From assembly GCA_038245795.1 (NCBI GenBank), contig JBBRSC010000034.1, positions 1 to 18,970 of the forward strand: a stretch of DNA of 18,970 nucleotides, in the 5' to 3' direction. Source of the DNA: JBBRSC01 sp038245795 (GTDB lineage Bacteria; Actinomycetota; Acidimicrobiia; Acidimicrobiales; Microtrichaceae). The translations under genes and the position numbers were made by a program. Positions 14,658-18,970 of this stretch are shown here, piece by piece; the stretch's first letter is position 1, and each line of letters starts with the position of its first letter. Below the pieces are notes generated by a model. It worked only from the letters and a program-made list of their open reading frames with translations, did no database searches and was not told where the DNA came from.

Positions 14658-15452
14658 TCAGGACGCCACTGCGACGACGACCCAGAAAAAAGGTGCTGCG
14701 ACAAACCAGGAGTCGAGACGGCGAAGGCCCGGCGCAGGACTGTCAGCGCGGGGCAACAGCCACGATCCGAGCCACTGGCCAACGGGCGCGAGCACCGCCA
14801 ACGCCAATCCCGTCAACCAGATCGAAGGTGCGTTGAACGGATCGGGCCCGATGACCTGCATTGCGGCAGTGACGACGAACACGCCGAGCATGCCGCTGAC
14901 GGGGCCGACCAGTCGGGAACCGAACCCCGACCCGCAGAGATGGTCACCGGCGTCGTAGGTGCACACCGCCGATCCGAGAAACACGAGCGACATGGCATCG
15001 ATGCGGTGAATCTGCACGACCGACGCCGCAGCCAGGCCAGGCACGAGCAGGGCACCAATCGTCACCCACCCTTCGCTCAACCCAGCGCCGACGTCGATGG
15101 CAGCCTTCGGAACCACGAAGCCATTGGGGAACAGCACGGCGGCGAGGACGAAGAACAGGATCGCTGCACCGAGAACCCGATTCGAGATGTACGCCGCGAT
15201 CGGCAAGGACGCGGCGCCGAGCGCTGCCAGTACCGGATTGCAGGCGTGTCGACGTTCAGCCCACCTGGCGCACAATTGCAGCGCGCCGATCCCAGCGGTC
15301 ACCGCGAACAACACTGCGAGTCCTCCTGACCCGATGAAGAACGCCACGAGCAGCAGGAAAAACCATCCTGCCGACAGGATCAGTTCCGACGATCGGGGCT
15401 GATGGACGACGACGTAGCGCTCGACGAGTCGCTCTGGGGTCAACGATTTCAC
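14658..15452 (-). CDS. multipass membrane protein, degenerate phosphatidate cytidylyltransferase (CdsA)-like
   Basis: A 264-residue protein with about seven to eight hydrophobic segments. The C-terminal half lines up by eye with CdsA: YDAGDHLCGSGFGSR (166-180) with the SDSGAYxxGxxFG region, GPVSGMLG (183-190) where CdsA has SPxKTxEG, VGQWLGSWL (224-232) where it has GDLxES, and PRADSPAPGLRRLDSW (234-249) followed by FVAAPFF where CdsA has KRxxxxKDxxxxxPGHGGxxDRxDS plus a hydrophobic run. Most metal- and substrate-binding residues of the signature are gone, so cytidylyltransferase activity is unlikely. GTG 15452 overlaps the moaD-like stop (GTGA), so translation is coupled. rsiG follows after 90 bases. 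The relation to CdsA is my inference; it may simply be an unknown membrane protein. Confidence 0.75.
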   Translation of the reverse strand: MKSLTPERLVERYVVVHQPRSSELILSAGWFFLLLVAFFIGSGGLAVLFAVTAGIGALQLCARWAERRHACNPVLAALGAASLPIAAYISNRVLGAAILFFVLAAVLFPNGFVVPKAAIDVGAGLSEGWVTIGALLVPGLAAASVVQIHRIDAMSLVFLGSAVCTYDAGDHLCGSGFGSRLVGPVSGMLGVFVVTAAMQVIGPDPFNAPSIWLTGLALAVLAPVGQWLGSWLLPRADSPAPGLRRLDSWFVAAPFFWVVVAVAS

Positions 15453-15691
15453 CCGTGCCCACCCGAGACGGGTGGCAGCACGGCCACCTCGTCGTCGCCT
15501 CCGACCGGATCGGTGCCTTCGGCGGGATCACCGTTCACCCACACCTTGGCGGTGGCCAACACCGCCGCGAAGCCGTCGCCGTACCGCTCACGGGCGACTG
15601 CCAATACCTCGTCGACGGTGGATCCCTCGATCACGTCGGCACTCAGTCCCGCCGCTTCACGCGCCTGAGCGAACAACCGGAGCCTGGCCAC
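15449..15691 (-). CDS. MoaD/ThiS-family ubiquitin-like sulfur carrier protein
   Basis: An 80-residue beta-grasp protein. The visible pattern is ARLRLFAQAREAAGLSADVI at the N-terminus, STVDEVLAVARERYGDGFAAV (given from VDEVLAV on), KVWVNGD and DEVAVLPPVSGGHG at the end. MoaD and ThiS carry sulfur as a C-terminal Gly-Gly thiocarboxylate for molybdopterin or thiazole synthesis. Here two residues (His-Gly) follow the Gly-Gly, so it may need trimming or may have another role. No moaE, moeB or thi gene is nearby, so the pathway is unknown. GTG 15691 gives the family N-terminus. No Shine-Dalgarno is seen, and TACGCT lies six bases upstream. It appears to head the minus-strand series moaD-like, CdsA-like, rsiG, xre, mshA. 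Confidence 0.87.
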   Translation of the reverse strand: MARLRLFAQAREAAGLSADVIEGSTVDEVLAVARERYGDGFAAVLATAKVWVNGDPAEGTDPVGGDDEVAVLPPVSGGHG

Positions 15692-15697
15692 GGGGCG

Positions 15698-15703
15698 AGC
15701 GTA
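15698..15703 (-). promoter_or_regulatory. putative -10 of a leaderless moaD-like gene promoter
   Basis: TACGCT on the minus strand is followed by six bases and the GTG start. No Shine-Dalgarno is present, and no clear -35 is seen upstream. Confidence 0.4.
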
Positions 15704-15727
15704 GTGCGACCGTCGCCCCCCGCCCCT

Positions 15728-15733
15728 TAACGT
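15728..15733 (+). promoter_or_regulatory. putative -10 of a leaderless histidine-phosphatase promoter
   Basis: TAACGT is followed by six bases (GGAGCA) and ATG. The GGAG is only two bases from the ATG, too close to be a normal ribosome site, which favours a leaderless start. It lies back to back with the moaD-like promoter in a 48-base gap. Confidence 0.45.
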
Positions 15734-15739
15734 GGAGCA

Positions 15740-16336
15740 ATGACCCGCATCCTGCTCGTGCGCCACGGCCAATCCGAATGGAACGCCGACGGTCGATGGC
15801 AGGGCCAAGCCGATCCAGCACTGACCGTGCAGGGCATCCGTCAAGCCGAGGCTGCAGCATCCTCGCTGGGCTCGGTGGACGCCATCGTCGCCTCGACCCT
15901 CGAACGCGCCCAGCACACGGCCAACGTCATCGCCAACCGTCTCGGCATCGAGCCAGTGATCGTGTTAGCGGAGTTGATGGAACGTCACGCTGGTGAATGG
16001 CAGGGGCTGACACGAGCGGAGATCGAAGACCTCTATCCCGGCTACCTCGATGAGGGGCGGCGTCCGCCCGGTTGGGAACCGGATGACGAGCTGGTCGGGC
16101 GGGTGTTGGTGGGACTCGACGCGATCGCGTCAGTCGTTGGTCCGGGGGCCGAGGTCGTGGCGATCACTCATGGCGGCGTCATCATGGCGCTCAGCGATCA
16201 CCTCGGCGGTCACCGGGGACGCATCGCCAATCTGGGTGCCCGCTGGGTCGAACGTTCCGCCGGCGGGGCCTGGCAACTCGGAGGAGACCTCGACCTGCTG
16301 CACGGGGTCGATGTCACCATCCCCGACCAGATCTGA
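15740..16336 (+). CDS. histidine phosphatase (phosphoglycerate mutase-like)
   Basis: A 198-residue cytoplasmic enzyme of the branch-1 histidine phosphatase superfamily. The phosphohistidine motif LVRHGQSEWN (R8, H9) lies at the N-terminus. R56 in STLERAQHT, acid E81 in MERHAGEWQGL and the second catalytic H144 in AITHGGVIM complete the site. It is too short for the classical glycolytic dPGM (about 230-250 residues), so a broad-specificity phosphatase (GpmB/CobC/PhoE-like) is more likely. A mutase-like gene also lies close to mshA in M. tuberculosis (gpm1, Rv0489), but orthology is not shown. Its last 207 bases overlap the convergent gene that ends at 16130. Confidence 0.92.
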   Translation: MTRILLVRHGQSEWNADGRWQGQADPALTVQGIRQAEAAASSLGSVDAIVASTLERAQHTANVIANRLGIEPVIVLAELMERHAGEWQGLTRAEIEDLYPGYLDEGRRPPGWEPDDELVGRVLVGLDAIASVVGPGAEVVAITHGGVIMALSDHLGGHRGRIANLGARWVERSAGGAWQLGGDLDLLHGVDVTIPDQI

Positions 16337-16546
16337 TCGGCCGATCTCGAATCGCCCGTCGAGGATCGCACGGGCAGCGGCGGCACCATCGGCGGAACCA
16401 GCCCGCCGACGGATGTCATCGAGGGCACTGAGCGCCTGATCGACATCGGCGAAGTCCTGCTCGAGCTGCTCCAATGCGACCTCGTCGACGATCACCGGTT
16501 CGGTGTCGGTCAACGGCAGTTCCATCTCGTCGATCGGTCCACTCAC
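16130..16546 (-). CDS. small acidic protein of unknown function, overlapping the histidine phosphatase gene
   Basis: A 138-residue acidic protein that I do not recognise. The first 70 residues have good codon bias and a helical, possibly coiled-coil pattern (ALEQLEQDFADVDQALSALD, then DIRRRAGSADGAAAARAILD, then GRFEIGRSDL), reminiscent of small actinobacterial helical proteins with a LEQLExDLxxVDxAL motif. The remainder, from about residue 71, is antisense to the end of the histidine phosphatase gene and may be an incidental extension. The start is GTG 16546. TAGTGT lies seven bases upstream, and no Shine-Dalgarno is present. No stop occurs earlier in the frame. It is divergent from the gene that begins at 16571. 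Confidence 0.6.
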   Translation of the reverse strand: MSGPIDEMELPLTDTEPVIVDEVALEQLEQDFADVDQALSALDDIRRRAGSADGAAAARAILDGRFEIGRSDLVGDGDIDPVQQVEVSSELPGPAGGTFDPAGTQIGDASPVTAEVIAERHDDAAMSDRHDLGPRTND

Positions 16547-16553
16547 GTCAGCG

Positions 16554-16563
16554 ACACTACCGT
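16554..16563. promoter_or_regulatory. interlocked divergent -10 elements
   Basis: The minus-strand TAGTGT (16559-16554), seven bases before GTG 16546, and the plus-strand TACCGT (16558-16563), seven bases before ATG 16571, share the TA at 16558-16559. If both are used, RNA polymerase could serve only one direction at a time. Confidence 0.45.
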
Positions 16564-16570
16564 GCGATCC

Positions 16571-17056
16571 ATGTTCGTCGTTGAGCCGCTGCTCACGTCC
16601 CGCGTCCTCGGGGTTGTTGTGTTGGCCGTCGACGAGGACCGCTTCGCCACCATGGGCCGATTCTTCGTCATTGCCCTCCTGGTGCTGTCCCCGTGGTGGC
16701 TGCCCGGATCGATCCGCACGATCCGGTCGAGGGCCGCCGAACGATCACGCGCGCAGGCCCTGGCGTTGGGCTCGGCCACCGTGGTCCCGCCGGTCGGTTC
16801 GCTCGCCGAGGTCATGGCCGAGTTGGAACGATGTGTCGACGAGGGCGACGACGAGTTCGAACTCTTTCTGCGAGTCGACCTCACGATCTCCGGGGGTCCG
16901 GCGCCGGCGATGGTCGTCGATTCGGTTCTGGCTGATGCGCTCCGCCGATCGAAGGTGGAGATCACCGCCGAGTCGATCGACGGGTCCGGGCGGACCCTCC
17001 ACTGCCGACGAACCGATCGGGACTCGGAGAAAAAGATCATGCGCAGCACCGACTGA
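16571..17056 (+). CDS. hypothetical single-pass membrane-anchored protein
   Basis: A 161-residue protein that I do not recognise. A hydrophobic stretch near the N-terminus (about residues 30-46, RFFVIALLVLSPWWLPG) is followed by a basic patch (RTIRSRAAERSR), which suggests a membrane anchor with the remainder in the cytoplasm. A further mildly hydrophobic run lies at residues 7-20. The soluble part (VGSLAEVMAELERCVDEG, DDEFELFLRVDLTISGGP, then KVEITAESIDGSGRTLHC) has an alpha/beta pattern. ATG 16571 fits the -10 TACCGT at seven bases; GTG 16562 or ATG 16652 are alternatives. It lies 42 bases before the HNH gene and could be co-transcribed with it. Confidence 0.6.
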   Translation: MFVVEPLLTSRVLGVVVLAVDEDRFATMGRFFVIALLVLSPWWLPGSIRTIRSRAAERSRAQALALGSATVVPPVGSLAEVMAELERCVDEGDDEFELFLRVDLTISGGPAPAMVVDSVLADALRRSKVEITAESIDGSGRTLHCRRTDRDSEKKIMRSTD

Positions 17057-17098
17057 GCGTGAAGAATGTCGCCACACCGACGAGGAGGTGTGACGGTC

Positions 17099-17614
17099 AT
17101 GGCGGTGCTCTTGTTGAATGCATCGTTCGAACCGCTGCGGGTCATTCCGTTGCGGAGAGCGATCGGGCTCATCGTCGCGGGCAAAGTCGAGGTGATCGTC
17201 GAGGGCGAAGGGCAACTCCGATCGGTGTCGATGACCATGGCGATGCCAGCCGTCGTGAGGCTCCGATACATGGTCCGCGTGCCCTTTGCCGCAACCGTTC
17301 CCCTCTCCCGCAAAGCCGTGCTGGCCCGCGACCGTCGAAGCTGTCAGTTCACGCATTGCGCACGTGTTGGATCCACCGTCGACCACGTGGTGCCCAAGTC
17401 GCGTGGTGGCCGCCACGAGTGGACCAATGTGGTGGCAGCGTGCCCGACGTGCAATGCCAAAAAGGGCGATCGGCTGCTCAGCGAACTTCACTGGCACCTC
17501 AAAGCCAATCCGGTGGCACCTCGCGGACCGATCGTCCTGCTCACGGCTGCGGGGGTCGCTCATCCGCCCGACGAGTGGGTCGATTGGTTGCCGGGACTCG
17601 CGTCGGTCGCATGA
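17099..17614 (+). CDS. HNH endonuclease family protein
   Basis: A 171-residue protein of the actinobacterial HNH group that begins with LLLNASFEPLRVIPLRRAI. The nuclease core near residues 80-130 has a zinc-knuckle pair CQFTHC, the first motif histidine in STVDHVVPKSRGG, the second part HEWTNVVAACPTCNAKKGD with the second Cys pair, and a C-terminal tail. The first pair is C-x4-C where CxxC is more usual. Cellular role unknown; these proteins are often solitary chromosomal genes. The frame is open from 17066, but ATG 17099 has GGAGG ten bases upstream and gives the family N-terminus. Its stop overlaps the start of the dehydratase gene (ATGA), so the two are translationally coupled, an unexpected pair. 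Confidence 0.9.
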   Translation: MAVLLLNASFEPLRVIPLRRAIGLIVAGKVEVIVEGEGQLRSVSMTMAMPAVVRLRYMVRVPFAATVPLSRKAVLARDRRSCQFTHCARVGSTVDHVVPKSRGGRHEWTNVVAACPTCNAKKGDRLLSELHWHLKANPVAPRGPIVLLTAAGVAHPPDEWVDWLPGLASVA

Positions 17615-18597
17615 GCCGCCTAACGGACCATGTGAAAGATCCACCGCCCGCCGGCGATGAGCTTCCATCGTGGTCGCAGATCGAAGCGGCCGTCACGCGG
17701 GTGACCCCTCACGTGATCCGCACGCCGCTGCATCGTTCGCGCCAGCTCGACGAACGCAGCGACGCTCAGGTCGTGTTGAAGTGCGAGAACTTTCAACGGG
17801 TGGGGGCGTTCAAGGCGAGGGGCGCGATCAATGCGGTGTTCGCATTGTCCGACAACGGCGCGTCGAAGGGCGTTGCGTGCCACTCCTCCGGCAATCACGG
17901 CGCGGCCCTGGCGTGGGCTGCGAGCCGCCGGGGAATTCCGTGTTCTGTCGTCATGCCGTCCAACGCGCCCGCTGCCAAACGAGCTGCCACCGAGGAGTAC
18001 GGCGCCGTCGTGATCGAGTGCGAGCCGACCCTTGCGGCCCGCATGACGAACCTGGCCGAGCTGATCGACCGGACCGGCGCGGTGGAGATCCACCCCTATG
18101 ACAACGTGCAGGTGATTGCCGGTGCTGCTACCTGCGTGGTGGAGCTGCTCGCCGACCACCCCACGCCGCTCGACGTGATCGTGGCGCCTGTGGGAGGCGG
18201 CGGTCTGGTGTCGGGAACAGCACTGGCAGTCGCTGCGCTGAGCCCCGCAACGCTCATCTGGGGAGCCGAACCAATCGGAGCCGACGACGCCGCTCGGTCA
18301 TTGGCCGCGGGGCGGCTGATCCCGCAGACGTCACCCCGGACGATCGCCGATGGGTTGCTCACGTCATTGTCGCCGCGAACATTTCGGGCCATCAACACTC
18401 ATGTTGCGCGCATCGCCACCGTCACCGAGGACGAACTCGTCGACGCAATGAGGTTCGTGTGGGAAAGGATGAAGCTCGTGATCGAGCCATCCTGCGCCGC
18501 GCCGGTGGCAGTTGCGTTGCGAGGCGACCTCGCCGGTCGCCGTTGCGGGATCATCATCTCCGGCGGCAATGTGGATCTGGCCTCGCTGCCCTTCTGA
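17611..18597 (+). CDS. PLP-dependent serine/threonine dehydratase (fold type II)
   Basis: A 328-residue cytoplasmic enzyme that probably deaminates L-threonine or L-serine to 2-oxobutyrate or pyruvate, or racemises serine. PLP lysine K68 lies in FQRVGAFKARGAINAV, the substrate loop is SSGNHGAALAW (about 92-102), the phosphate cup is VGGGGLVSGTALAV, and IIISGGNVDL is near the end. There is no C-terminal ACT regulatory domain, so it is the short catabolic/serine-racemase form (TdcB-like) rather than biosynthetic IlvA. ATG 17611 overlaps the HNH stop. It cannot be told apart from a serine racemase by sequence reading alone. Confidence 0.92.
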   Translation: MSRLTDHVKDPPPAGDELPSWSQIEAAVTRVTPHVIRTPLHRSRQLDERSDAQVVLKCENFQRVGAFKARGAINAVFALSDNGASKGVACHSSGNHGAALAWAASRRGIPCSVVMPSNAPAAKRAATEEYGAVVIECEPTLAARMTNLAELIDRTGAVEIHPYDNVQVIAGAATCVVELLADHPTPLDVIVAPVGGGGLVSGTALAVAALSPATLIWGAEPIGADDAARSLAAGRLIPQTSPRTIADGLLTSLSPRTFRAINTHVARIATVTEDELVDAMRFVWERMKLVIEPSCAAPVAVALRGDLAGRRCGIIISGGNVDLASLPF

Positions 18598-18626
18598 GCG
18601 CAGGCGGCGTTCGCCGGCGTCAGCCC

Positions 18627-18970
18627 CTATTGGCAGGGCTTCAGCGTGCTACTCGGCGTCGTCGAGGCTCCGGGGGTGGTCGTCGTCGTCGGATCGTTGA
18701 TGTGTTTCAGCTGCTCGTCGAGGATCGCGCTGTTGGCATCCCGGTTCGCCTGTTTGCAGGTTTCCAGAGCCGTGAGCTCTCCTTCGATCGTGGACTTCAA
18801 CTGGTAGAGCCGTTCCACCGTCAGGCATGAGTCGAGGACCGCGACCGGCTTGATGCGGTTGGGCGCATCGAGTGCTTCGGTCGAGATGCCGACGATCGAT
18901 GAGGCGTAAGCCGCCGGATCAAGATCCTTCAGAAGCGTGTCGGCGTAGCAAGTCGCCTCCTCGTTGGTGA
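18627..18970 (-). CDS. C-terminal part of a probable exported Cys-containing protein (N-terminus outside window)
   Basis: The frame runs from the window edge to TAG at 18627; 113 codons plus stop are visible. The sequence begins TNEEATCYADTLLKDLDP, has a helical middle (RLYQLKSTIEGELTALETCK), and ends in a threonine/proline/serine-rich tail (NDPTTTTTPGAST) and LKPCQ. Four cysteines (in EEATC, LDSC, LETC and KPCQ) could form two disulfides, and the Thr-rich tail is typical of actinobacterial exported proteins. The signal peptide, if any, is outside the window. No family recognised. It is convergent with the dehydratase gene; the 29-base gap holds an imperfect GC-rich hairpin without a T-run. 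Confidence 0.65.
   Translation of the reverse strand, partial: TNEEATCYADTLLKDLDPAAYASSIVGISTEALDAPNRIKPVAVLDSCLTVERLYQLKSTIEGELTALETCKQANRDANSAILDEQLKHINDPTTTTTPGASTTPSSTLKPCQ

Noticed and set aside
16543..17313. 256-codon minus-strand open frame
   Set aside because: Ser/Thr/Arg-rich shadow opposite the membrane-anchored protein and the HNH gene, with no domain pattern.
17059..17610. Upstream extension of the dehydratase frame, which would give a 512-residue protein
   Set aside because: The extension lies in another frame of the HNH gene and has no family similarity. ATG 17611 at the ATGA overlap gives the normal dehydratase N-terminus.
17066..17614. HNH gene as part of a defence or mobile system
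   Set aside because: No methyltransferase, integrase, toxin or repeat is nearby; neighbours are housekeeping-like and base composition is even.
18598..18626. Possible terminator between the dehydratase and the last gene
   Set aside because: The GC-rich hairpin has a mismatch and is not followed by T residues on either strand.
1..18970. CRISPR, tRNA, rRNA, riboswitch or prophage signals
   Set aside because: None visible: no regularly spaced repeats beyond the short tandem array at 9906-9963, no cloverleaf-like stretch, and gaps between genes are too short for a known large riboswitch.

Overview
The window looks like chromosomal housekeeping DNA from a high-GC Actinomycetota bacterium. My best guess is class Acidimicrobiia (Ilumatobacter-like) or a related deep lineage. 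This rests on high GC with strong G/C third positions, many GTG starts, a mycothiol glycosyltransferase (mshA), the actinobacterial rex-hemA-hemC-hemD-hemB order, and an RsiG-type anti-sigma homologue. The taxon is an inference. I see no rRNA, tRNA, CRISPR array, insertion sequence or prophage, and no gene-free stretch longer than about 130 bases.

Left part (1-6309, all minus strand): a redox-controlled tetrapyrrole operon, read right to left as rex, hemA, hemC, a cobA/hemD fusion, a HAD hydrolase, a small membrane PH-like protein, and hemB (its C-terminus lies beyond the window). It covers glutamyl-tRNA to uroporphyrinogen III, plus the SUMT branch to precorrin-2. A Rex-operator-like site lies over a leaderless-type promoter in front of rex. 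Next (6364-7854, minus) is a fatty-acyl-CoA synthetase, divergent from a two-gene ABC-2 exporter (7979-9879, plus) that ends in a terminator-like hairpin.

Middle part (9906-13960, minus strand): a four-copy 14/15-bp tandem repeat, then proC, a SAM hydroxide adenosyltransferase and a 31-residue membrane microprotein, each starting inside the stop codon of the gene before it. Upstream of proC is a perfect 11-bp inverted repeat. Then come a YbjN-domain protein, mshA and an XRE regulator.

Right part: the same minus-strand series continues upstream as moaD-like, a degenerate CdsA-like membrane protein, and rsiG (15691 to 14037). The RsiG homologue is the most interesting gene. It carries the c-di-GMP-binding signature E-x3-S-x2-R-x3-Q-x3-D exactly once, and a second time with His in place of Gln. 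A near-match to the sigma-28/WhiG -10 element lies in its upstream region. On the plus strand follow a histidine phosphatase, a small membrane protein, an HNH nuclease coupled to a serine/threonine dehydratase, and finally (minus strand) the end of a Cys-containing, probably exported protein.

Across the window, at least six genes have TAnnnT exactly 6 or 7 bases before the start codon and no Shine-Dalgarno sequence. This suggests that leaderless transcription is common in this organism.
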